Shown here one piece after another: positions 1 to 7,664 of a stretch of DNA of 34,523 nt. A program made the position numbers and the translations under genes. The notes under the pieces were generated by a model. It searched no databases. It saw nothing but the letters and a program-made list of their open reading frames with translations, and had not been told where the DNA came from. The stretch is from an uncultured Bacteroidales bacterium (GTDB lineage Bacteria > Bacteroidota > Bacteroidia > Bacteroidales > UBA4417): assembly GCA_903822525.1 (NCBI GenBank), contig CAIJPI010000154.1:1-34523 (forward strand), given 5' to 3'. Each line of letters starts with the position of its first letter. Position 1 is the first letter of the stretch.

Positions 1-69
1 ATCCCATATTGGAAAACAACTTCCGTTTCTACCCACAATGAACCTAGCCTTTTTAACTGGATATCTGTT

Positions 70-530
70 TAATGAATTTCAAAACGCTCCAACCGTTAAT
101 TTAGGTTATCGGCGACCTGAAGCATATTTTTTTTGTCCATTTTGAGGAGTACAAAATCTTCTTCGAATACTTCAATTTCTAAATCGGCGCCAACGAGTTC
201 AGCAAGCCATTTGCAGTCGTGTTTCAGGATTAACCGGATTTCTGTGAATCCCATAACCGGGTATTTTAGTGTAGCGTTCATGGTATTTAATTTTAAATTT
301 GTTATTATATTTTAACATCTTTAATATTTAATAGTAAGCCTCTTTATATTAATTGCCGGTCTTTTAAAAAGTAATAATTCACAGGTAAATTTGTATTGAT
401 TTGATGTATTGTATGGCTGAAAAAACCGATGAATGAGTGGAACAATAAATCGCCTTGCTATACATCCAGAAACCATACCAAATTATCAACTATTAAAACA
501 AGGGGCTTTAAATTCATTTTGTAATACCAT
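70..530. repeat. Tandem duplication, copy A (diverged ~0.5 kb unit)
   Basis: This segment aligns with 598-1048 at a nearly constant offset (527 at the left edge, 524 across the small ORF, 519 and 518 further right). Shared landmarks are the small minus-strand ORF, the string AAAAAGTAAYAATTC, the GATTTGATG block, the CAGAAACC block and a GTAATAC near the right edge. Similarity is highest in the ORF, roughly four in five bases by eye, and lower outside it. Of the copy, 282-530 is AT-rich and holds no convincing gene. Edges are approximate. Confidence 0.7.
96..281 (-). CDS. Small hypothetical protein, paralogue A (61 aa)
   Basis: I do not recognise this family. The ORF encodes a 61-residue protein starting MNATLKYPVMGF, with a central block containing KHDCKWLAEL and an acidic stretch before a lysine-rich end. 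It is supported as coding because a second ORF of the same length and strand sits 524 bp away with about two thirds identical residues, and many base differences between the copies leave the protein similar (Val/Ile and Glu/Lys type changes). There is no signal peptide, membrane segment or cysteine pair (one Cys only, near residue 23). No TAnnTTTG box or ribosome binding site is visible upstream. It could be a small cytoplasmic protein or a decaying duplicated fragment. Confidence 0.5.
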   Translation of the reverse strand: MNATLKYPVMGFTEIRLILKHDCKWLAELVGADLEIEVFEEDFVLLKMDKKNMLQVADNLN

Positions 531-597
531 ATTTTTATGCACTAATACTAAATTTTCCAAAAATCAGAAATGGTTATATTGTTGAATTTATTTTTGG

Positions 598-1048
598 AAT
601 GAAAGTATTAAAACTTGTCTCAGATCAGGAGGTTAAAAAGGTAGTCGATATTTTTTTTATCCTTTTTAAATAGTACAAAATCTTCTTCTGAAACTTCAAT
701 CTTCAGATTGGCTCCAATGAGTTCAGCAATCCATTTGCAGTCGTGTTTGATGAGTAATCGGATCTTTGAGAATCCCATAACGGGGTATTTTAGTTTTGCA
801 TTCATGCTATTTGTTTACAAGTTGTTTATTCTATTTTAATTTTTCTAAAACAGTATTCCTTCTAATGTTTATAACCGCGCTTTCAAAAAGTAACAATTCT
901 CAGATAAAATTAGCTCGATTTGATGCTTTGTCAAGAGGAAATAACCGGGGGGATTTGCGGTATATAATTCTATATCCTATGCTCAGAAACCTTACTCAAA
1001 ATATCAACATAAGAAATGAATGAAATTGAATTCAGTTGGTAATACAAT
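598..1048. repeat. Tandem duplication, copy B (diverged ~0.5 kb unit)
   Basis: This is the second copy of the unit at 70-530 in direct orientation. The part outside the ORF, 806-1048, is AT-rich non-coding DNA that keeps short blocks of identity with copy A. Past 1050 the similarity stops and the hmgA promoter region begins. Confidence 0.7.
620..805 (-). CDS. Small hypothetical protein, paralogue B (61 aa)
   Basis: This paralogue of the ORF at 96-281 starts MNAKLKYPVMGF and keeps the central KHDCKWIAEL and EEDFVL blocks, but diverges over the last ten residues (IDYLFNLLI instead of MLQVADNLN). Conservation over residues 1-51 with a different tail suggests the first fifty residues are the functional part, or that one 3' end was altered by the duplication. 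The function is unknown. Nothing links it to the divergently oriented tyrosine-degradation genes at 1143 except proximity. Confidence 0.5.
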   Translation of the reverse strand: MNAKLKYPVMGFSKIRLLIKHDCKWIAELIGANLKIEVSEEDFVLFKKDKKNIDYLFNLLI

Positions 1049-1089
1049 AATTATTTTTTCTGAACAAAGCTGCTAATGCTTCGTTTTAC

Positions 1090-1097
1090 TATCTTTG
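1090..1097 (+). promoter_or_regulatory. Bacteroidota -7 box (TAnnTTTG) for hmgA
   Basis: TATCTTTG matches the Bacteroidota sigma-ABfr -7 consensus exactly and lies 45 bp before the hmgA ATG. No clear TTG -33 element is seen about 20 bp upstream, so this is a moderate call. Confidence 0.45.
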
Positions 1098-1142
1098 AAA
1101 TAATTCTTTTATTCGTTCTCATATACTTCAATCGAAGTAATT

Positions 1143-2297
1143 ATGCCCTATTATTTTAAACTGGGAGATATCCCTCGTAAACGCCATACACAATTCCGTA
1201 AGCCAGAGGGTGGCCTTTACTCTGAACAACTGGTCAGCACCGAAGGTTTCAGCGATGCCTATTCAAATACTTATCATATTTATCCACCAACCCTGGTTAA
1301 ATCAGTTGACGAAGCCTATAGTGTTGCTCCTGAAATTGCTATTGTAAATAATACACAGAACAGGAGTTTTCAGGGCTTTTCGGTTGCGCCCGGGATGGAT
1401 TTCATTAGCAGCAGGGTTCCTGTGCTGGTGAATAGTGATGTGTATATTTCATTGGCTGCTCCTCAGCAATCGATGAAGGATTATTACCGCAATGCTTCGG
1501 CTGATGAATTGCTTTTTATCCACGAAGGAAATGGCGTTTTGCATACCATGTACGGCGAAATCCCTTTTGGTTATGGCGATCATGTTGTAATTCCGCGAGG
1601 TGTTACCTATAGGATTGAATTTGAAACGGAACATAACCGTCTTTTTATTGTCGAATCTTTTACCCCATTCCGTTTTCCGAAACGATATACAAACCATTCA
1701 GGCCAGCTGCTGGAACATTCCCCTTTATGTGAACGCGATATCCGGACTCCCCAAAACCTGGTAGCTCATGACGAAAAAGGCGACTTTAAAGTACTGATAA
1801 AGAAAAATGACATGATTTTCCCTTATCATTTCGCATCGCATCCTTTTGATGTAATCGGTTGGGACGGCTGTCATTATCCCTGGGCATTCTCAATACACGA
1901 TTTCGAACCTATAACCGGCAGGTTACACCAGCCTCCGCCGGTTCACCAGACCCTTGAAGCCAATAATTTTGTGATGTGTGCTTTTGTGCCGCGATTGTAT
2001 GATTACCATCCCGAATCGATTCCTGCTCCTTATAATCATAGTAATGTCGACTCCGACGAAGTGCTATATTATGTAGATGGTGAGTTTATGAGCCGTAAAC
2101 ATGTCGAACGTGGCCAGATCACACTCCACCCGATCGGGATTGTACACGGTCCGCACCCTGGAGCAGTTGAAAAAAGTATTGGCCTTAAAGAAACCCACGA
2201 ACTGGCTGTGATGGTCGACACATTTAAACCGCTTAAACTGACACGCCAGGCGATGGAAATTGAAGAAAAAGAGTATTACAAATCGTGGATTGAATAG
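1143..2297 (+). CDS. hmgA: Homogentisate 1,2-dioxygenase
   Basis: This non-haem Fe(II) dioxygenase opens the ring of homogentisate with O2 to give maleylacetoacetate, the committed step of tyrosine and phenylalanine degradation in the cytoplasm. The protein has 384 residues, shorter than the human enzyme (445), as in many bacterial forms. The cupin-like C-terminal half carries the expected iron ligands: His299 in YNHSN, Glu306 in SDEVLYY and His335 in VHGPHPG. Residues 120-175 form the N-terminal cupin-like part. The ATG at 1143 is the first in-frame start after a TAnnTTTG box. The next genes are hppD and fahA, giving three consecutive pathway enzymes on the same strand. The gap to hppD is 171 bp. 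Confidence 0.95.
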   Translation: MPYYFKLGDIPRKRHTQFRKPEGGLYSEQLVSTEGFSDAYSNTYHIYPPTLVKSVDEAYSVAPEIAIVNNTQNRSFQGFSVAPGMDFISSRVPVLVNSDVYISLAAPQQSMKDYYRNASADELLFIHEGNGVLHTMYGEIPFGYGDHVVIPRGVTYRIEFETEHNRLFIVESFTPFRFPKRYTNHSGQLLEHSPLCERDIRTPQNLVAHDEKGDFKVLIKKNDMIFPYHFASHPFDVIGWDGCHYPWAFSIHDFEPITGRLHQPPPVHQTLEANNFVMCAFVPRLYDYHPESIPAPYNHSNVDSDEVLYYVDGEFMSRKHVERGQITLHPIGIVHGPHPGAVEKSIGLKETHELAVMVDTFKPLKLTRQAMEIEEKEYYKSWIE

Positions 2298-2325
2298 TTC
2301 GATCAGATTGCTATTAAAAGTAAGC

Positions 2326-2430
2326 ATGAACAGTAAAGCATTCACCAGTTCTGAACCTGCCATACTGAAGAACCGGAAAATTGAAATTCTGCTTTCCTCC
2401 ATCATAAAGTCTACACTTCTTGACGGGTAG
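2326..2430 (+). CDS. Possible 34-aa small ORF between hmgA and hppD
   Basis: An ATG-to-TAG ORF of 34 codons (starting MNSKAFTSSEP, then a hydrophobic-basic stretch EILLSSIIKSTLL) fills most of the hmgA-hppD gap. It has no recognised family and no ribosome binding site. It could be a leader peptide, a remnant of a larger gene or chance. The amphipathic look of the last 20 residues is the only positive hint. Confidence 0.2.
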   Translation: MNSKAFTSSEPAILKNRKIEILLSSIIKSTLLDG

Positions 2431-2468
2431 TATTAGAAAAATTAAGTAAATTGTTTAAAAATTAAGAA

Positions 2469-3566
2469 ATGGATAATCACGACTTTCTTCCTATCAACGG
2501 TACGGATTACGTTGAGTTTTATGTTGGAAATGCCAAACAGGCAGCTCATTATTACCAGACAGCATTTGGCTTTCAGCCTTGTGCGTATGCCGGTCTCGAA
2601 ACCGGAATTACTGATCGTACTTCCTACGTTCTGCAGCAGGGTAAAATACGCTTTGTACTCACAACGGCACTGGTTCCCGATTCGCACATCAGCGAACATG
2701 TAAAACAGCACGGCGATGGAGTAAAAGTTGTGGCTTTATGGGTTGATGATGCCCGCAAAGCTTTTCAGGAAACTACAGCCAGAGGGGCAAAGCCATATCT
2801 TCAACCAATAGTTAAGAAGGATGGTGACGGTGAAGTAGTTCTGTCCGGAATCCATATTTATGGTGAAACGGTACATATTTTTGTAGAAAGAAAAAATTAC
2901 AATGGGATATTTCTGCCGGGTTATGTGAAATGGGAACCTGAGTATCAACCCACAGATGTAGGACTCAAATACGTTGACCATATGGTTGGCAACGTCGATT
3001 GGGGTCAAATGAATATCTGGACTGAATTCTATGCGAATGTGATGGGATTCAAACAACTGATATCGTTCGACGATAATGATATTTCAACTGAATATACTGC
3101 ACTGATGAGTAAGGTTATGTCGAATAACAACGGATTTATAAAGTTCCCTATCAACGAGCCGGCCAAAGGGAAGAAGAAATCACAGATTGAGGAATATGTT
3201 GATTATTATCGTGGTTCAGGTGTGCAGCATGTTGCCATGGCTACTGAAAACATTATGTATACCGTAGGAGAGTTGCGTAAAAGAGGTGTTGAATTTCTGA
3301 CTGTTCCCGAAAGTTATTACGAAACTGTTTCAGAACGTGTTGGCATAATTGAAGAAGATATAAACGAACTTCGGAAACTTGGTGTATTAATTGACCGCGA
3401 TGAGGAAGGCTACCTCTTACAACTGTTTACCAAACCTGTTGAGGACCGTCCTACAGTATTTTACGAGATCATACAGCGAAAAGGCGCCAAGTCTTTCGGG
3501 AAAGGCAATTTTAAAGCCTTGTTCGAAAGTATTGAACGCGAACAGGCCCGGCGAGGGACATTATAA
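2469..3566 (+). CDS. hppD: 4-Hydroxyphenylpyruvate dioxygenase
   Basis: The enzyme converts 4-hydroxyphenylpyruvate and O2 to homogentisate and CO2, feeding HmgA. It has 365 residues, the usual bacterial length, built as two vicinal-oxygen-chelate modules (about 10-145 and 165-335). The three Fe(II) ligands are in place: His171 (KYVDHMVGN), His254 (GVQHVAMAT) and Glu333 (PTVFYEIIQR). The C-terminal helix with GFG-like residues (KSFGKGNFKALFE) that closes the active site is present. The ATG at 2469 precedes MDNHDFLPINGTDYVEFYVG, the normal N-terminus. It lies between hmgA and fahA, so the three are probably expressed together. Confidence 0.96.
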   Translation: MDNHDFLPINGTDYVEFYVGNAKQAAHYYQTAFGFQPCAYAGLETGITDRTSYVLQQGKIRFVLTTALVPDSHISEHVKQHGDGVKVVALWVDDARKAFQETTARGAKPYLQPIVKKDGDGEVVLSGIHIYGETVHIFVERKNYNGIFLPGYVKWEPEYQPTDVGLKYVDHMVGNVDWGQMNIWTEFYANVMGFKQLISFDDNDISTEYTALMSKVMSNNNGFIKFPINEPAKGKKKSQIEEYVDYYRGSGVQHVAMATENIMYTVGELRKRGVEFLTVPESYYETVSERVGIIEEDINELRKLGVLIDRDEEGYLLQLFTKPVEDRPTVFYEIIQRKGAKSFGKGNFKALFESIEREQARRGTL

Positions 3567-3623
3567 AATTTCAAGGCTGAAACAAGAATAAGCAGAAAAA
3601 GTAATTCATTTTAAGTACACATA

Positions 3624-4874
3624 ATGAAATCGTGGATTGAGATTAAAGCTGACAGTGATTTTTCGTTACATAATATTCCTTTCGGCATTGGCGTAATTCC
3701 GGGAAGCGGGCCGCGTATATGCACCCGTATCGGTGATAAAGTGGTTGACTTATCCATAATGGCTAATAATGCATATTTCGATCGTTCTGTTTTTAAGGAT
3801 TCTGATTTTGTGGCCTCGGAGCTGAATAATTTTATCTCTAAAGGGAAACAGGCCACCGGCAAAGTCAGGTCAGCCATTATTGAATGTTTTCTGGAAAAGA
3901 ATTACAATGAATCGGAAGCCGGTTTTATAAGTGATTTTATGTTATACGATGCTTCTGATATTCAGATGCTTCTACCAGTAAGGATAGGTGATTATACTGA
4001 CTTTTACTCAAGTATTGAGCATGCCACCAATGTGGGTATTATGTTTCGTGATCCTGCTAATGCGCTTTTACCCAACTGGCGTCATATTCCGGTAGGCTAT
4101 CATGGGAGGGCCTCCAGTATTTTGGTTTCAGGCAGCAGTATTTACAGGCCAAAGGGGCAGGTAAAGCCTGCCGATGCTTCTTCGCCAGTATTTAAACCAA
4201 CAGGTCAGCTTGATTTTGAACTGGAAACAGCGTTTGTAATCGGCAAAGAAAATCGGCTTGGCGAAAGTATTCCAATTTCTGAAGCAGAAGATTATATTTT
4301 CGGAATGGTATTGTTTAACGACCTTTCGGCCAGGGATATCCAAAGTTGGGAGTACGTTCCGCTGGGGCCCTTCCTTTCAAAGAATTTCGCTTCAGTTATT
4401 TCTCCGTGGGTTGTTACAATGGAAGCTCTTGAGTTATTCAGATGTGCCGGCCCTGTTCAGCAACCCGAGGTGTTGCCGTACCTTAAATCCGACGGAGACC
4501 GTAATTTCGATCTCAATCTCGACGTGCTTATCAAGCCCGGAAAGGGAAATGAGGCAAGTGTATGCCAATCTAATTTTAAATACATGTACTGGAATATGAG
4601 TCAGCAACTGGCTCATCATACGGTTAACGGATGTAATATGCGGGTCGGTGATCTGTGCGGAAGCGGAACTATCAGTGGTCACGCCGAAGGAAGCTACGGC
4701 AGCATGCTTGAGTTAACATGGAAAGGTACCCGCCCTATTGTTTTGCCCGATGGCAGCGATCGTAAATTTTTGAACGACAACGATACTGTAATCATGCGCG
4801 GATTTGGGGATAAGGGAGGCGTCAGGGTAGGATTCGGGGAGGCAACTGTAACCATTTTACCTCCGAAGCAATAA
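3624..4874 (+). CDS. fahA: Fumarylacetoacetase
   Basis: FahA hydrolyses fumarylacetoacetate to fumarate and acetoacetate, the last step of tyrosine degradation. It is 416 residues long, close to the eukaryotic enzyme (419). An N-terminal SH3-like domain (1-115) is followed by the FAH catalytic fold. Metal ligands and the catalytic base fall at the same numbers as in the mammalian enzyme: Asp126, His133 (SSIEHATNVG), Glu199 and Glu201 (DFELETAF) and Asp233 (FNDLSARD). The gene starts 57 bp after hppD. No maleylacetoacetate isomerase gene (maiA) lies next to it, so that isomerisation must come from elsewhere in the genome or occur non-enzymatically. Confidence 0.96.
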   Translation: MKSWIEIKADSDFSLHNIPFGIGVIPGSGPRICTRIGDKVVDLSIMANNAYFDRSVFKDSDFVASELNNFISKGKQATGKVRSAIIECFLEKNYNESEAGFISDFMLYDASDIQMLLPVRIGDYTDFYSSIEHATNVGIMFRDPANALLPNWRHIPVGYHGRASSILVSGSSIYRPKGQVKPADASSPVFKPTGQLDFELETAFVIGKENRLGESIPISEAEDYIFGMVLFNDLSARDIQSWEYVPLGPFLSKNFASVISPWVVTMEALELFRCAGPVQQPEVLPYLKSDGDRNFDLNLDVLIKPGKGNEASVCQSNFKYMYWNMSQQLAHHTVNGCNMRVGDLCGSGTISGHAEGSYGSMLELTWKGTRPIVLPDGSDRKFLNDNDTVIMRGFGDKGGVRVGFGEATVTILPPKQ

Positions 4875-4932
4875 ACACTCCGTTGATCAAATAAGACTTT
4901 TTATATTTCAAGCTACACTCAAAAGTTACTCC

Positions 4933-5847
4933 ATGGCACAAATTGATCCTGATCTGATCCCTTCACACCATTTGCACCGCGTTCTGCTGAGTGCAATTGC
5001 GCCTCGCCCTATTGCCTTTGCAAGTACCGTTGATAGTTCAGGAAAAGCAAACCTGTCACCATTCAGCTGTTTTAATGTTTTCGGCGTAAATCCGAGTACA
5101 CTCATCTTTTCGCCATCGCGGAGCGGCAGGACCAATGAACTGAAGGATACACTGCTGAATGTGAAAGAAATTCCGGAAGTAGTAATCAATATGGTTACTT
5201 ATTCCATGGTCGAACAGATGAACCTTGCTAGTACTGAGTTTCCCCGCGGTGTAAATGAGTTCTTTAAATCCGGCTTTACACCGGTTCCTTCAGAAAAAAT
5301 AAAGCCTTACCGTGTAAAAGAATCACCTGTACAAATCGAATGTAAGGTTAGACAGGTTATTGAAACCGGAAGCGGGGCTGGGGCGGCAAACCTCGTCGTT
5401 TGCGAAGTGGTACTGATTCATATTAATGATAAAGTGCTTGATAAAAAGGGCGCAATCGATACGCGTAAGCTCGATTTGGTAGGCAGGATGGGTGCTGATT
5501 ATTATGTTCGTGCATCTGGCCGCTCCCTATTTACACTTGAAAAACCTTCAGGCAAAGCGGCAGTCGGAGTTGATATTTTTCCGGAGGATGTGAGGATGAG
5601 TGCAATACTAACCGGAAATGATCTGGGAAGATTGGGCGGTGTACATGCATTACCAACTGCTCCTGAAATTGTAAAATACATGGCCTCGCCCTATTTCAGG
5701 ACGATTTTAACAAAGCATAGCGGAAACAAGGAGAAAATTACTGAGGAAGCTCATAAACTGGCTCATGGCCTGATTACAAAAAATGAGCTGCAGGAGGCTC
5801 TTCTGTTAGTATTAGCTACCAGCAATTTTGCCGTTAATGATGTGTAA
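4933..5847 (+). CDS. Flavin reductase-like, FMN-binding protein
   Basis: The 304-residue protein has a flavin reductase-like FMN-binding split-barrel domain (about 12-190), recognised by the N-terminal stretch LLSAIAPRPIAFASTVD, followed by NLSPFSCFNVFGVNPSTLIFS, the phosphate-binding loop region of this family. The last 110 residues, rich in charged helices, are not part of the standard domain. The substrate is unknown. By position it follows hmgA-hppD-fahA on the same strand (58 bp after fahA), so a redox role in aromatic degradation is possible but not shown. Its 3' end overlaps the convergent phhA 3' end by 14 bp. Confidence 0.8.
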   Translation: MAQIDPDLIPSHHLHRVLLSAIAPRPIAFASTVDSSGKANLSPFSCFNVFGVNPSTLIFSPSRSGRTNELKDTLLNVKEIPEVVINMVTYSMVEQMNLASTEFPRGVNEFFKSGFTPVPSEKIKPYRVKESPVQIECKVRQVIETGSGAGAANLVVCEVVLIHINDKVLDKKGAIDTRKLDLVGRMGADYYVRASGRSLFTLEKPSGKAAVGVDIFPEDVRMSAILTGNDLGRLGGVHALPTAPEIVKYMASPYFRTILTKHSGNKEKITEEAHKLAHGLITKNELQEALLLVLATSNFAVNDV

Positions 5848-7567
5848 AAAGTAACATCCCGTCTTCTATCAATTTCTGAAGTTCCTCGTTTTTGCCTGCC
5901 AGAAGGTTCAGGTAGCATATAATTCCTTCGGGAATCCCGGTATTATCCTTGTTTTTTATAAGTTCTTCAGCTATCTCGAGTGGCAAAAGCCACTCATCAG
6001 AATAATTCATTTTCAAGGTCTGCCAGATGTTGAATAACTCATCGTTGTTTCTCCCGGTTTCGCGTACTGATCGAACATTGGCATACAATGAATGCAACTC
6101 TAATGTTTTGCTTGTGTATTGGATATGATGGGTTTTTTCAGCAGGAGCGGGGTATTGAAGTTCATATGCATCAGGATCGGCAGGGCCGGCAAATGCTGAA
6201 ATAATTTTCTCGCCGACAGCCATATCATAAACACCCCATTCCGGTTTGAAAAGCTGGATTCCATTAAATTGAACCGAACAGTTCTGAAATGAGAATAAAA
6301 GGTTCTGTCCATTGAATGAGGTTATTTTATCAAGTCTTCCTTTAACCTGAACGCCGCTGATATATTCAATTGTCAGTTCCCTCCCTTCAACAATGCCGTT
6401 TGCGGCAAGTTCGCCCCGGCTCATGGTTTCAATACTGTTTATATCTTTTATTTTACCTAAAGGCGATCCAAAACCTGTTCTGTGATTGCTGATCCCATGC
6501 CCTTCAAGATTTTTATAGTTATGCGAAAGCATGGAAGGACCATCAAAATTGAGGTACACCGGTTGGTTGTTATCATTGTGAATTTTAACCAGTTTTCCCG
6601 AAACCTGCAAGCCTGAGCTGTAAACAACTGTGCAGGTAGTATCTGATCCCAGGGCTTTTTTCAGCCCGTCGGAACCACCCTGCCTGAAAGCCATGGTGTC
6701 AAGGTATTGTTCAAGAACTGTGTTGAGGTGTTGAAAGTCGGGAGTTACAAAAAGCTGCGGCTGCTGCGTAGTAATGTCGAACGCGTAATTCCGGGCATCT
6801 AACGAATAAGGAAGCTTTTTTACTTTTGTTTTCAGGCAATTATAGCTTTCGCCAATGGAGGAAAGAAGCCCTGCGCCATAAATCTTGGGATTTTCAAGAG
6901 ATCCTATGAGTCCGTATTCAACTGTCCACCAGTGCAGATTGCGAAGCAATGCCATTTCCGAAGGAGCTTCCTGTAATTTTGAAAGATAGTCAAGTTCAGC
7001 TTCAGCTTTTTCGATTGAATCGAATGTAGTGTATGGGTCCGCTTTAAGAATAGAAAGATGACGGATAGCTTCATACATTTTGTTGTCGTATGCCGACGAA
7101 AAAGCTCTTGTTCCGGCGCGCCCAAAATCGCGGAGGTAGGCTGAATATTCTTCATCGGCAATAATAGGTGCATGCCCGGCAGCCTCATGAATAATATCGG
7201 GAGCAGGAGTATAAAGAACCTGGTCGACCGGCCTGATGTCGGCAGCAATTACCAGTACATTATACGCCTGGAATTCCATAAAAGCAGCAGGCGGTATAAA
7301 ACCATCTACTGCCACTGCTGCCCAGCCAATTTCTTTCAGAATGCGGTTCATGCCGTACATTTCCGGAATACGGTCGATACTGATGCCGGTTTGCTTTAGC
7401 CCCTGAAGGTATGATGGGTGAGCAACACCTGGAAGATAACGGACATTCTGACGCATGATGTACCGCCAAACAGCATGATCCTGTGCCGTATAACTTGTAT
7501 AAGGCTGGTCAATGATCAGGCTGAGCAGATGGCGCGGCAACTTATCAAGTACTTCATTACTTTCCAT
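5834..7567 (-). CDS. phhA: Aromatic amino acid (phenylalanine) hydroxylase with long C-terminal extension
   Basis: The N-terminal 290 residues form the pterin-dependent aromatic amino acid hydroxylase fold that turns phenylalanine into tyrosine using O2. The facial triad is visible: His127 and His132 in DIIHEAAGHAP and Glu217 in WWTVEYGL. Typical bacterial enzymes stop near 260-300 residues. This one runs to 577. The extension contains two similar beta-rich segments (about 312-347, YSSGLQVSGKLVKI, and 398-433, YISGVQVKGRLDKI) and a helical tail (485-577). Long versions occur in Bacteroidota, from memory. The start at 7567 is supported by a TAnnTTTG box 20 bp upstream. Its product feeds the hppD-hmgA-fahA pathway encoded convergently, so the function fits its neighbours. 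Tyrosine or tryptophan as an alternative substrate cannot be excluded. Confidence 0.9.
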   Translation of the reverse strand: MESNEVLDKLPRHLLSLIIDQPYTSYTAQDHAVWRYIMRQNVRYLPGVAHPSYLQGLKQTGISIDRIPEMYGMNRILKEIGWAAVAVDGFIPPAAFMEFQAYNVLVIAADIRPVDQVLYTPAPDIIHEAAGHAPIIADEEYSAYLRDFGRAGTRAFSSAYDNKMYEAIRHLSILKADPYTTFDSIEKAEAELDYLSKLQEAPSEMALLRNLHWWTVEYGLIGSLENPKIYGAGLLSSIGESYNCLKTKVKKLPYSLDARNYAFDITTQQPQLFVTPDFQHLNTVLEQYLDTMAFRQGGSDGLKKALGSDTTCTVVYSSGLQVSGKLVKIHNDNNQPVYLNFDGPSMLSHNYKNLEGHGISNHRTGFGSPLGKIKDINSIETMSRGELAANGIVEGRELTIEYISGVQVKGRLDKITSFNGQNLLFSFQNCSVQFNGIQLFKPEWGVYDMAVGEKIISAFAGPADPDAYELQYPAPAEKTHHIQYTSKTLELHSLYANVRSVRETGRNNDELFNIWQTLKMNYSDEWLLPLEIAEELIKNKDNTGIPEGIICYLNLLAGKNEELQKLIEDGMLLFTHH

Positions 7568-7586
7568 AGAGGGATTTTATCTCGCG

Positions 7587-7594
7587 CAAAACTA
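7587..7594 (-). promoter_or_regulatory. -7 box (TAnnTTTG) for phhA
   Basis: Read on the minus strand this is TAGTTTTG, an exact match to the Bacteroidota -7 consensus. It would give a leader of about a dozen bases before the phhA ATG. No TTTG at the ideal -33 spacing is visible. Confidence 0.5.
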
Positions 7595-7595
7595 T

Positions 7596-7603
7596 TACTT
7601 TTG
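7596..7603 (+). promoter_or_regulatory. -7 box (TAnnTTTG) for the glycosyltransferase
   Basis: TACTTTTG on the plus strand is an exact consensus match, one base from the opposing phhA box. It would place a transcription start near 7610 and a leader of about 55 bases. Confidence 0.45.
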
Positions 7604-7664
7604 AAAACTTTTGTGAAATGGTTTCCCAAAGATATATATTTCCCTGAATATAAAACCAAAGATT

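Noticed and set aside
429-524. 31-codon ORF in duplication copy A
   Set aside because: The equivalent frame is not open in copy B, so there is no sign of selection on it.
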